64,000 nt of DNA from Owenia fusiformis (Eukaryota; Annelida; Polychaeta; Sabellida; Oweniidae): contig CAIIXF020000001.1 of assembly GCA_903813345.2 (NCBI GenBank), forward strand, positions 4,464,001-4,528,000, given 5' to 3'. A model generated the notes under the pieces. It was not told the DNA's origin. It ran no database searches and worked only from the letters and a program-made list of their open reading frames with translations. The translations under genes were made by a program, and so were the position numbers. Shown here in pieces: positions 1-11,999 of this stretch. Each line of letters opens with the position of its first letter. Positions within the stretch are counted from its first letter, which is position 1.

Positions 1-1372
1 AATTCACTTTGTATTGAAAGATGGTGATATGTTAGGTTCTCAAAGGTTAATAGACAAGTTTCAGCATCACGATAGTATAAGGGGTCTAACTTGAGTATGA
101 CAAAATTAAAACATATAAACTGTTCCCTTACGCTCAAATCAAATTAATACGATTTTTTGAGTATGATAAATATAATCATTAGGAAATAGAAATGTCATCT
201 GTGTAAGTAAAACTTATTTATAACATATGGTCTATTGGGAATCTGCTATCATTTGATAAACAATTTTCAAAACATTTTTACTATACCCAAAATATGGTAC
301 AGTTGTTAGCTTGGCAAGTGACAGTGTCTCACATTTTTAACTTTGCATTTCCAGGGATGCTACTTGGTATAATATCAAGAACTGATTAGCTTTTGGACAC
401 AAGACAGCATTAAATCAAGTTGGTGCAGCACCCACCTGAGATTTGAAAAACACTGGCTTGCACCCACCTTAAAATCCATTTGCACCCACTTGAAAATGAG
501 AAAAATCATGAAAATTGGCATATTTTCACCAATTTTTGTCTGTATTTTGAAAATGAGAATTTTGCACCCAGTTGAGAAAAATTCCTGTGGAGAACACTGC
601 AAAAGTAGTTTTGGCGAATGTCGATTTCAAGTACGTTATCACTCTGACTGAAATTTGAATAACGATTGTTTCTACTGGGATCTATTTAGATTATTTCTAA
701 TATCAAGTAAATGGCTTTTTATCTTTAGGAAATGGAGATGATATACTAATTTCTGTTGAACTTCAACATATTGGTCCTATTGAGGCCCAATAGGGTTGTT
801 ATCAAGTTTAAGGAGGCTCATTTATTTTCCTCTACTCAACTTGTCTTTAATAATTCACTTTGGAATTCCTTAAGGCCCCTACAGGTTTTAAATTTTCTAA
901 AAACAGCCAATTAGGGATGCAAGATAAAAATGTCAAACTGCATTATTGTGTTGTTATTACTATAGAAACCATTCTCGTTTTATAGGCATAAACAAGTAAA
1001 TAAGTGTGAATGATGACTACAGACTCATTGATGCGTTCTACTCAAATTCAGTTACATGTATTTCCATCTCATTCAACTTCATATTTATATTTCATCTCAT
1101 TACATTGGGTGATATAAATGATTAAAAATGAAATGTTCATGATGTCACAGTTTATGTGACATCTTAAATAAGCTAGTTAATACTATCATCATATTAAAAA
1201 ATCTTAACTATATATTGAGCAAATCATAAGTTTAATAATAACTTACAGTTTCTTAGGCAATGGTTTGACGCTACAATTATATATTCAGAATAGGATGTCC
1301 ATGGTCTGTTCATTTAGATCTACATTTTTCAGCATAATGTAGAGGAAACAACATGGCAACTTGTCCTTTTTC
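1..1372. other. Intergenic, no gene seen
   Basis: AT-rich DNA with no convincing exon. Around 430-600 there is a block with several CACCCAC-type motifs that ends in AGAAAAATTCCTG and ACACTGCA. A similar motif mix recurs at about 4210-4270 and 39760-39860, so this is probably a degenerate dispersed repeat. The short open frame across it (375-602, minus) has no recognisable domain. Confidence 0.5.
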
Positions 1373-1838
1373 ACATTTGAACTGAGGTGTACAACAATTA
1401 TGGCACACCTTGTCACATTTAGACTGAGGTGTACAACAATTATGGCTCTCCTTGTCACACTTAGACTGAGGTGTACAACAATTATGGCACACCTTGTCAA
1501 ACTTGGACTGAGGTGTACAACAATTATGACACACCTTGTCACACTTGGACTGAGGTGTACAGCAATTATGACACACCTTGTCACACTTGGACTGAGGTGT
1601 ACAACAATTATGGCACACCTTGTCACACTTGGACTGAGGTATACAGTAATTATGGCACACCTTGCCATACTTGGACTGTGGTGTATAACAATTATGGCAC
1701 ACCTTGTCACACTTGTACTGAGGTGTACACTAATTGTGGCACACCTTGTCACACTTGGACTGTGGTGTACAACAATTTTGGCACTCCTTGTCACACTTGG
1801 ACTGAGGTGTACAACAATTTTGGCACACCTTGTCACAA
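1373..1838. repeat. 42-bp minisatellite, about 11 copies
   Basis: Direct repeat with units beginning ACTGAGGTGTACAACAATTA and containing GGCACACCTTGTCACA. The period of 42 is a multiple of three, so open frames persist through the array in four of the six frames. One minus frame (1310-1702) reads as a Cys-rich 14-residue repeat with CHNCCTPQSKCDKV. I see no promoter, host gene or domain that would make any of these frames a real gene, and the multi-frame openness is what an in-phase minisatellite would give. Confidence 0.9.
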
Positions 1839-2435
1839 TTACAAAATGTAAAAATTATTCAATAAATTAATAAAAAATGTATGCAAGAGTTATTTTTTCA
1901 AGCTGTTTTGGAGGATATTTAGAATGTTCATAGGCAAAAAGACTGATCTACCATATAGCCATATGGGACTGTATTGTAAAGTGTCCAATTTCGTAGTCAA
2001 ATTCATATGTAATTTTACCAAATTACAGAATTAATACTGTATCTGTAGCATCAGCTTCTCAGAAGTTTGCGAATACCTAAAGCTCATATCTTGAAACTGT
2101 ATTTTATATATCCATTTATATATTATAATATACACATGTAATATTAAATGAATTTAATAATGTGCTGACATCCGCTGGTTATATAACACTGAGATGATTT
2201 ATAAAGATGGCTGTGCACAGACACCTTGGTTGATATATCCTTATATGCTGGTTATATTAATAAGACTTATCCAATTGTATATATGTGCAATATCTTTATG
2301 TATATAACTGTATTTCTTCATCCTATTTTGAATCCATTTTAGAAGCAATATGCTCCAAGTATATAAGAGTTACTTGTGATGTAACTACATTTGGCCTTTT
2401 TAACTTCTCATTTCTATCATAGTTCTTTTTGTATG

Positions 2436-5400
2436 CTATAAAGTTGTTGTTCTGTCACGGCTATTCCTACAATTTCTTTTTCCATCCATTAGATTCTCAA
2501 GTTTATCCATATCATCTGAGTCTATATGCTCAGTCTCTCCTTCATGTTGCTTGGGACTTGAGATGGTTGAAACTTGTGTGATATTTACTAAGCTAGACAT
2601 GATACTAAAATGACGATATTTTTTCTCCCGTCTTTTTTCGCATTTCTTCCCGATGCATTTGTGGAGAATTGTCAATAGGAATACAAAAAGAAATGGTGTG
2701 GGCGTGAGGAACATCACCCAAATTGGCATTGCAGCGGCTATATCGGCATCAGGCTGTTCAAATGAGAATCGAATGATGACAAGAACGAGCATACAATTGA
2801 ACACAGTCATCTCTGTGCCGATAGTTTTACAGTATACCCCTGGCTGTTTTGATATCAGAGATAATACCCCACTAACCAAGTATCCACAGAATGGTAACAA
2901 TGCGGCGGCCACTAATACCTCAGTCCTGACAAACTCAAACATGTACATGTTGATGTAAATCCCTAGTGTGAAGAACAGTATACAGAATAACAGCAACAAT
3001 GGCTTGATAAGCCAGTTGAGGATAGCATCAGCAACTCCAGGGCGACACCGCCTGATCGCCATTCCTATGAAATATGAGATAACGATAGCTGCCAGCCATA
3101 ACTCTATGTTATACAGGGCAACTAGAAAGTCACTGTCTGGGGCTGAGTGGAAGAATCGGCCTAACACAAATATCCACAATGGAGCTGTACCTGCAATATA
3201 AAAACATGTGTTAACTTGTAATTACAATGATAACTTAGGTACATAAACTTCATTTTCTAGAAATATCTTAAATACACATTGAAGGAAAAAAGTCAATATT
3301 TGAGACAATGCTCTTTGCGTTTACACATTGTGGGTTAATCTTTTTAAAAAAGTAATGTTGTATACATGTATCATCCATCCATGGGCTTTCAAGATCCCAG
3401 CATATTATTTTTGCACTTTACTGAAGTGGCTTTGTTTGTCATTTAGAAATTTAAATATGTTTAACTGAGGTTTGATTGGTTCCTTCAGATGTTGCCTTTT
3501 GCACTTGGTTTATCATAATATATACATGTTAAGTTGACCAATCTGAAATCAATAAACATCCTTTTTCAATTTTCTTGTTTTATTAATCAAAATATGTATG
3601 CACAAATGCCAAAGGAAAAAGACCAAAATTGTTACAGAATACAGCAAGAAAAATAAAACATCTATGAGCACATCATTCATAAAGAAAACAAACCCCAACA
3701 ATCCCAAATCATAATCTAACGTGAAAAGAAACATGTCCAATATCCCCCTCCCTCATGGCATTTAAGTACCATTATCACATTGAAGATTGGTATGTAAATA
3801 ATAACACGTAACAAAAACTTTAGGAATATGGCTGTAATATAATCTCTCTGTGGCAATAATAGACTTTGTTGGCTGCACCGTAATGGGCAAATTACATACA
3901 ATTTATGACTTCTATGCAATTTTACTGTCAGCTAGCTCTTAGAACTTGCTTCACCATAATAAATGATCTCGAAAAATACAGTTTATCAATTTATCTACAG
4001 TTTGCGTTTAATTAGAATAGTTGAGAAATTGTGTCCCAGGTTGCAGATTAGTCTCTAAATCAAAGCAATGTAGACGACTAGCCCTGGATGAGGCGATATT
4101 AACCTATTTACCATATATATTGAAATTGAGAGAATTGATGATAGACAAGTGACTAGAGCGAAGAGGGTCAGGTACACTATGCATACTGAGTGAAAGCATT
4201 CTCTCCAGGTTTTTATTATGAAGTGGGTGCAAAATTTCAGATAAAAATTCATTGAAAATGTCTATTTTTCATGATTTTCGTCATTTTTCATAGAGTCCAA
4301 ATATGTTTTCAGATTAATGCCTCTTCAAATTCTCACACTTTATAGTTGGGGAGACTGAGTTGGGGAGATTCGATTCATAATTTCTACCATCATGAATGAC
4401 TCAAGCAATGTATCTTAATTTGGTCAAAGCTGCAGTCCAATAAAGGATGAATTTCATCATCTCTTGGGTAGCCTTTAATGCATTAAATGGACATTAGTGG
4501 AGTGGTTCCATTTTATGCTTGACTGGTTGATTGTGATAGAACAGCCATTTTCCATGACCAAATCAGAGTCTTACATGCTGATTGATTACATGGAGTATGA
4601 CTGGCTCAAAAATTATGGAATGAAATCACGAATTATTTCATGGATTTTACCAAATGAAATGCATATATGTCTGAGTGACTATGTTTGGATTCAAGAATAT
4701 GTTGCATCGATACGAAACTTCATCTAAAATGCCCAAATAATGACTTCTGGTTTGAAATATTTTTTGACTGATCTTTTCATTAACATCAAATGATGTCCTT
4801 GAACTTGGGTCTTGCTGCAAACTTTGGCGATTGTCTGATGAGTGTAACAAATCCATTTTTCTTTTGAATATTGTTATACCAGGCACCATGGAGAATCAAT
4901 AGTGATATCATTTGTCCCAATCCTTTATAACAATGTAGATTTACATTGTTTTATTATAGGTTTATTGGTTTATATAACCTGAGCATGTTTCATGATCAGG
5001 TGCTGCATTAGTGATTTTATATTTGCAATTATGATCAGATATATTTACGGTAATATATTATTTAACACATTGTTATCTCATAAAATATCATCAGATTAAA
5101 TCTACATGCTTGGTGTATGTGTTTCAGTGACATTGATCTAAAATGATACTGTGAAAATCAATAAGGCTCTGATTGCCTGTGTTGGCATGTGAAAGGTATG
5201 CTAATGCTGATATTAGTGTATACAAATCTAGCTAGGTTTGACTTAATGAAAACGAACTTGTTTCACTTTACTTAGGAGTCTTCCATGTGAATCTGTATGA
5301 GCTTAAGAGAGACAGTGAAACTTACCTAATGTAAAGATGATAGTGAAGAAGTTGAGAGTTACACTGACGGGAATGTCTCCCCGCATAACGCTAACAAGCA

Positions 5401-8400
5401 CAAATCCCATACCACCCCCTGGTGTACAGGCAACATAGAGGAGGCTGAGGCCGAGGTCATCGTTGAGACCAGTCATTTTAGAGATGCCAAGAGAGAGCTG
5501 AAACACATGACATGAACATGGTTAAAGTCATTTCTTTCATGAGAAGTACTTGATGAAATGTATTTCACAGTAAAGCTTGTATATCTGAACACTTCTCTGA
5601 TCTGAACACCCCTTGAGGTGATCAGTTTTGCTCAGTTTTGCTCCCATTGTTAAAGAAACCTTGAAATGTGAACACCTTTCAGCTGGCCCCAGAAGCATTT
5701 GGATTAGACAAGTTGTGTTGCTTATAGATTATTGCAAATATCTGTGCTGAATGTATTCTTAAAATACTTTCAGCAACATGGAGGAAATTACCAAATTTGA
5801 CAATATTGAATGTTTTTATTAGACAACACTGGACATTCATATCATTCAATGCATTGAATTAAATGTTGGAATAATTAGCTTTGTTTTTATATTTGTTACT
5901 ATGGTTGATGGGTCTCTGGAGCTACATCTCATCACTAGTTACTACCAAGCCTCATCAGGTTTCAGGTTCTCATCCAGGATGATTAATTTATTTTGATAAA
6001 TGGATTGCCTGTTTAAGGTAGGCAGAGTGCAGTAACATTGGCACATTTGGAAATAATACTAGTTTGAGCTACAGTAAAGTTAATGAGTGAAAAGTTCACT
6101 GCTCCCCCAACATTCCTGGGGAATAGGGAAAAGGGGGATAAGAGGATTCATGCCATATTAATAACACTTTACGGGAGTTCATTTTTATCTTTTTATCTTT
6201 TTTAGTACACTCCCTTTCATATAATTGGTATATATTGTGTGGTCCAAGCCTATATTGAAGCTATTTTCAACATTATTAAAAAAGTAGTCTGGCGGATAAT
6301 ATATGACAAAGAAGTCAGTGAATATGACACTTTTGGGCTGATTATATTTACCTTGATACTGCTGAATTAATTAATTTGGTATCGCTGCACACATATCATG
6401 TTAAAGCTTTGGCTACTGCATAACATCAACCCTTTCCCAAATATAAGATTACAGGCCTAGTCCCTTTAAGGATCGTTTGAGGGTTGTGGTTATAGGTCTA
6501 ATCCCTTAGGTAGATACTGGTTACAGGTCTAGTCGCTTTAAGCCTTGATACATGGTTACAGGTCTAGTCCCTTTAAGCTGTGATAGATGGTCATTGGTCT
6601 CGTCCCTTTAATGTTAAATTGATACTAGTTACAGGTCTTGTTCATTTAAGGTTTGTTTGAGGGTTATGGATATAGGTCTAGTCCCTTAGGTAGATACTGG
6701 TTACAGGTCTAGTCGCTTTAAGCCTTGATACATGGTTACAGATCTAGTCCCTTTAAGCTGTGATAGATGGTCATTGGTCTCGTCCCTTTAATGTTAAATT
6801 GATACTAGTTACTTTTACTTACTTTACTGAACTTTTTGACAAATACAAAAATGAACAAGTCAGAGATCTAAGATCTCACCAACCCTTCAAAATTCCAGTC
6901 AAGGCGAGTGCCCGGCTAAGGAAATCCCCTGTGTTGAGGTTAATAAACCAATGGAACAAACTAAGTGAAGAGGAGAGGGTAATACCCAGAATATCAATAT
7001 TTAAAACTACGGTAAGGAAGAAAACAAAAGATTTTCAAAATTTTAACACCACATCCAAACTCAACCTATCTCGTAAACAGGAAATCATTTTAAACCGAAT
7101 AAGATGTGGTCTTTACTTCAAATCTCAAAAATTTGCGCATAATTTTACTGGCATTTCTGATAACCTTTGTATATGTGGTGAGAGTGAAACGCCTAAGCAT
7201 TTCATCTTTAACTGTCAGCGCCTTTCTACAAGACGACATGAGTTTATTGAGTCCCTTGAGCAGCATAACCTTGAGAACCTGTTACCCCGGAGACAAGAGG
7301 TTAGAATTAAGGTATTAGTGTTTGAAAACGATCTGTCACTAGAAAAAGATAGTATTTTAAAGAAAAAATTCATTAATTTTATAATGCATCAAGATACTTA
7401 AAGTGCTTCTGTCTTGGGTAGAATGTGGCAAACTCCAGGATAAATCATGCAATTAAGCACACACATCTATGTTTTTTATTTTTAAGATATTTCACTACAG
7501 ATGAAATTAATAAATGCTAGCCAGTAATGCCATTGGCGCTTGGCAGCATATTTTTGTATTATTGTATATGAATCTGTTGAATAAACACAACTAAAACAAA
7601 AAACTGGTTACAGGTCTAGTCGCTTTAAGCCTTGATACTAGTTACAGGTCTAGTCCCTTTAAGGTTTGTTTGAGGGTTATGGATATAGGTCTAGTCCCTT
7701 AAGTAGATACTGGTTACAGGTCTAGTCGCTTTAAGCCTTGATACATGGTTACAGATCTAGTCCCTTTAAGCTGTGATAGATGGTCATTGGTCTCGTCCCT
7801 TTAATGTTAAATTGATACTAGTTACAGGTCTTGTTCATTTAAGCTGTGATAGATACTGGTAAGGTTGCATGTCTAGTCCCTTAAAACTTTGATAGAAGGT
7901 TACAGGTCTAGTCCCTTTAAGCTTAAAATTACAGGTATTTTAATATACGATTAATCAGCTGTCTGTATCTACATTAACTCTGAAGCAGCATGTCTATAAA
8001 CAAAATTGTTAACTCAGGTATTGATCCATTAAAATTATTTCCGTCACTCTTAGTTCTTCAACTATATCATCTGGAGGGATTACATACATTCGATACATTG
8101 CCTTTGTTTCTCCAGCGACTAAACAAACATTGGGGGTAAAGACTAAAATAAAGCATACTGACTGTGTTGTGTGATTTATACCACTCCCTGTTATTTAACA
8201 TAAACATGGGTATTCATTGGTGAGAGCAAATTCTGTTAAACAAACATAATACCGTGAGGGTACATTGGTGATGTCACTGATGTATGTTCACAATGTTTTC
8301 TTATTCAGATTATGTTGCTTTGTAAATGTCATCCTTCATATGTTGTATGTGCTTGTGCATTATAAAAGAGAGATTTTTGTATACTTTTAAATAGAATTTA

Positions 8401-11400
8401 TATTTATAATTAAAATTATTTACATGTGCTGTAAGTAGATATTGCATTTTTAATCATGTAAGATGAGAACTCTCCAGATCAGTTCAATTGTAGTTTTGGC
8501 AGGAGGTAGCTACTTCAAAAATGACTTCTTTTATTTAGATTCCTTCTGCATATTGTGGAACAGATAATATAAAATTATGCCAGTGATTTATGACCAAGAA
8601 ATGTGTCTGAAATAGATAAGTAAATCTTCAATTGTAAAGGATGTTCTATAAGGAAATGACTCTTATTGGTGGAAAAATACACATGCGAGTAGTGACGATG
8701 TAGTGTGCATATAAGAGAGCATATAAGGAGAATTATGCGATTTTAGTTATGAAATGTCTCTAATATTTGAAGGCAGAGAGGTAAAGTCAAAGTGATAGAT
8801 GATTCAAAAATATACTTAGTATGACATCATTTGAAATCTAATTTTGATAATGAAAAAACTGCACTTTTGAATCAATATCTGATGTGAAACTGACAACTAC
8901 TTGATAATACTGATAATCATCGGAAAAGTGGATAAATTTCATTGATTATTAAAATAAATGATGACCTTAGGGGCGGGGTCAAAATATCAATGTTCAAATG
9001 GAGACGAAAGTAATTTCGTTTGGACAACAACCCCCCCACCCCCCCTCTAGACGAAAGCTTAGGTCACTTCAAAAAAACATTGATTTTCAGTGACTGTCAA
9101 ATGATTTGGAACCCGTGATTACATTGATGAACATGTTACACACATTCGCAATTTAACTGCATTGAACTCTTCAAAAGGAGGAGGGAAAAGTACGGAATTT
9201 ATTTGAAAAATGATCGAATTATCGTCTTTATCTACCGATATTTTGGACCTATCACACAAAAAAGCTCACGAACTATTGAAAACAAGCCTTTTTATCAGAA
9301 CATAGCGCCAGAAAAAGTGGGTAAGTCCAATTATTTTTTGTATATCAGATCCGAATTATCGATGTTTTTTTGGTCAACGAAAGTGCCCAAAAACCCCCTC
9401 CCCCCCTCACGAAAGTACTTTCGTCTCCATATGAACATCGATATTTTGACCCCGCCCCTTAGTCTTCCATATCTTTCATATATTAAAAGATATATATTAG
9501 GCAAACATAGGGAATGTTTTTTGTTAATATTGCTTAAAACATTTTTCTATCTGTATGTTTGACTGCCACTTTAATGATTGTGACACGTGTAGAGTATTGA
9601 TGGGTAGTTGTTGTTGTCTCAGTTACACATCAGACATTGATTCAAAGGAGCAGTTTTAATTCAACTGACATTTAAAGAGACAATATCATGCTGCATATTA
9701 TATTGATTCAAACTGAACCTGACCAAATAGTCCATACTTCATAGAAAAAGGTCTTCTCGGATTTCATATTTTCCGATATGAAAAACCTGCATCTTCCTAG
9801 AGGGTAGGAAATTGGATAGATTGTCACAGTCAATAGTCCCCGGAGGGTTGGCATAAGGCATGTTGATCCATCAAGGTATTTCATTAATGACAGAAAACAG
9901 GTAGAACAGTATGTCTAAGAGTCTTATATCTTTGTGTTTATGATAAAAATAGTAATTTGCATGTTGAATATATACAACATAGGTCCAGTAAATGTTTACC
10001 CCCCCCCGCACTAATTAAACATTCTTATTTTAATATAAAGAAACATATATAAGATGTAACAGACTTGGATTGATGGGTTCCTCTCCCTAGATGTATATTT
10101 CCAATTAGGTTTACCAGGGTTATGATAAGATAAGGCAGGTGCAAGTTATCTATCTGACTTGGAGATTCTTCTGTTGCTGATATGTAACTCATATACTTGG
10201 TAATCATAGTTTAGTTATTGCTCATCTGTTTAATTTGAATTTCCATGGTTTGCTCTATCGACTGTAATATGAATGGACCTATTAGTTTTAAGTTTTTATG
10301 AATATGTTTTGAGAGAGATCCCATACATGTATATATGTGCTTATGAAATAACGGATGTTAGTCTTGATTTACTCAAATTTTAGTTAAAGGGATATCATAT
10401 TTGAAGATTACATGTAAAATTGCATCTAGAAATGTGGTTTAAAAAAGTATTTACCAACTTTGAAAATTCAATCGTCTTTGAAAATGTGACTTCTAGGTTG
10501 GGGAGATTCCCCATAGAGACCGTGTTACAAAATCCTAAAAAAGAAAAATATTTTTTTCTTGTGTTGGGCAGCTAATATTCTTTTTTATATCCGTTTGTAT
10601 AATCATGAGATACACAGAGATTATATGAAAATTAATCAACTTAAACTGATAATATTCAGGTTTGAGGTAACTTTCTTATATACCTGCCATGTTAACTAAC
10701 CCGAATCAGCCGCCTGGTGGTGAAACTGGTAACTACCTACTCGCATCTGGGTAATTGAGATGTAAAGTTTATATTTTGTGGTTGAGCGTTACCTATGACA
10801 GGCTTTGTAACGATACTATATTATAAACTTGCTAACAGTTATAAGCAGTTTGGATATGTCAAAGGTAAAACATAGAATGATAGAGCATATTGTCTTGTTA
10901 TCCCCTTATATCCCTAAAGTTGGTGCTAGAAAAAGGTCATTGTCCCATGGTCCCATGGCTTAGACCAGTGCTTATGCCAAATCCTATGGAGGGGCTTTAT
11001 AGGCAACAGGAGAACAATTCTTGTTGCTTTTGCTAAAATTAACAATTGTTTTGAGGAATTTTGCAATAATCTCCATGTCAAAATTAAAAATGTTAAGGAT
11101 TTTGCTTTGGTGTTTTTCATCATTTTGCCTGTTATCAGAATATTTGCTTGCTTGACAAAAAGAGGAGGATATATCCCAGAGTTCATAGATGGACCTATCT
11201 CTATATCAAGATGCATCTTTAAAGATTTATCTTTATATGGAGAGTCATCTATGAATTCTGAGGCATTTCCCCTCTTGGTCCCAATTTTACTTACCAGTGG
11301 CATAATGAGAAACTGACTGACAAATGCTATGATGATTGGTGCTGGCTTCTTACACTGCATCTTCAACACCTCCTGTTCAGTTGACAGGCCCAGGCTAAAT

Positions 11401-11999
11401 GCTGTTAGTATCGCAACCAGCGCCATAACACAATCAAATATCATATCCACCCAACGTCTTTTCCTTATGATCAATACTTTGTATTCATAAGATAGGATAA
11501 TGTCCTTTTCCCCCGAGTTTGGGTCTCGCTCAGGGGGTGTAATTTTACGGATATGTACCATCATGCGGGCCCTTCCCACATGAAGACCTTTAATGAAGAA
11601 ACAGTTCTGATTGGCTGTGTATATGTTGAATGATATAACTGGAGGTGGAAGTTTTTCTTTTATTTGTCCTTTCTTAAGTCGTTTCTTAGGTTTTTCTGGA
11701 ATTTGTGTCATTGGCACAGCAAGTCGAGGGTGAGAGCTTATAACTGTCATATTATAGGTTACATTAGCCTCTTTTTGGGATGCTTCAAGTTCACTAAAGT
11801 TCCTACAGACTCTTAAATATGAGTCCTCCTCGATTTTCTCAATATTTGTTAGGAGGAAACCAATTCGAACAGTGTTAGTATCATTTTGTCCACCAACTTC
11901 TTGATGAAGCGAGTTCTCGTATGAGAAACACATCGTCAAATGAAGCAGTAGAAATCCAAATATTCGAATATAGCTAGATTCTAAGTATCCACTATTCAT
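2436..11999 (-). CDS. SLC10-family transporter (P3/SLC10A5-like), 3 exons
   Basis: Member of the sodium/bile-acid symporter (SLC10) family, predicted plasma or organelle membrane. Exons, minus strand: 11295-11999, 5326-5497, 2436-3190; all junctions are GT-AG, phases match (0, then 1), total 1632 nt = 543 aa plus stop. The start Met is followed by a hydrophobic signal-like stretch (residues 11-26). An extracellular domain of about 150 residues with NFS/NVT/NMT glycosylation sequons follows, then a Lys/Arg-rich linker (RKRRW, about 179-183), then the membrane core. The core includes the family signature CTPGGG at 259-264 and several further spans from exons 2 and 3. It ends in a charged cytoplasmic tail. 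The long N-terminal ectodomain is typical of the SLC10A3/A5 branch rather than of NTCP/ASBT. Length is somewhat above the 440-480 aa I recall for vertebrate members. The substrate cannot be deduced. Intron 1 (5498-11294) is full of repeats. Confidence 0.88.
5568..5720. mobile_element. Degenerate pogo/Tigger-like MITE, copy 1
   Basis: Starts CAGTAAAGCTTGTATATCTG and carries repeated GAACACC/TCTGAACAC motifs. It ends near GGATTAGACAAGTTGTG, a decayed inverse of the start. It matches three better copies at 14888, 20735 and 38620. It lies in intron 1 of the SLC10 gene, just upstream (in the minus sense) of exon 2. Confidence 0.6.
6440..7930. repeat. Complex tandem array, 180-bp higher-order unit, split by a LINE
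   Basis: Short units around GGTTACAGGTCTAGTCCC followed by TTTAAG are organised in a longer period of about 180 bp. Copies of the GTTTGAGGGTTATGG landmark begin near 6471, 6651 and 7664. The array is interrupted from 6813 to 7603 by a retrotransposon fragment. It resumes with CTGGTTACAGGTC and runs to about 7930. It lies in intron 1 of the SLC10 gene. Confidence 0.85.
6813..7603 (+). mobile_element. 5'-truncated non-LTR retrotransposon (LINE) 3' end
   Basis: An open frame to the stop at 7401 encodes the C-terminal part of a LINE ORF2. It has the post-RT segment with INQWNKLSEEERV (the usual W-N-x-L-P-like motif) and a terminal CCHC-type knuckle, CICGESETPKHFIFNC, at about 7168-7215. A 3' UTR of about 200 bp follows, with an AATAAA near 7578 and an A-rich tail ending at 7603. 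The frame is undamaged, which suggests a fairly recent insertion. The RT and endonuclease domains are absent, as expected for 5' truncation during target-primed insertion. Flanks are CTAGTTAC on the left and CTGGTTAC on the right. This may be a target duplication, but the host array repeats the same words, so it is not proof. It is antisense to the surrounding SLC10 gene. Confidence 0.85.
8970..9458. mobile_element. MITE with about 50-bp terminal inverted repeats, TTA duplication
   Basis: The left end starts GGGGCGGGGTCAAAATATCA and the right end is its inverse, ending TTTTGACCCCGCCCC. TTA stands directly outside both ends (8967-8969, 9459-9461). Inside each arm is a GACGAAAGTA/TACTTTCGTC stretch next to a C-rich run. 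No transposase is present. The TTA duplication would fit the PIF/Harbinger superfamily, but family assignment is inference. Confidence 0.8.

Noticed and set aside
10926-11294. Extension of the SLC10 first-exon frame by about 120 codons
   Set aside because: A strong donor (CTG then GTAAGT) at 11295/11294 joins in phase to the next conserved exon. The extension has no membrane or family character and is intron.
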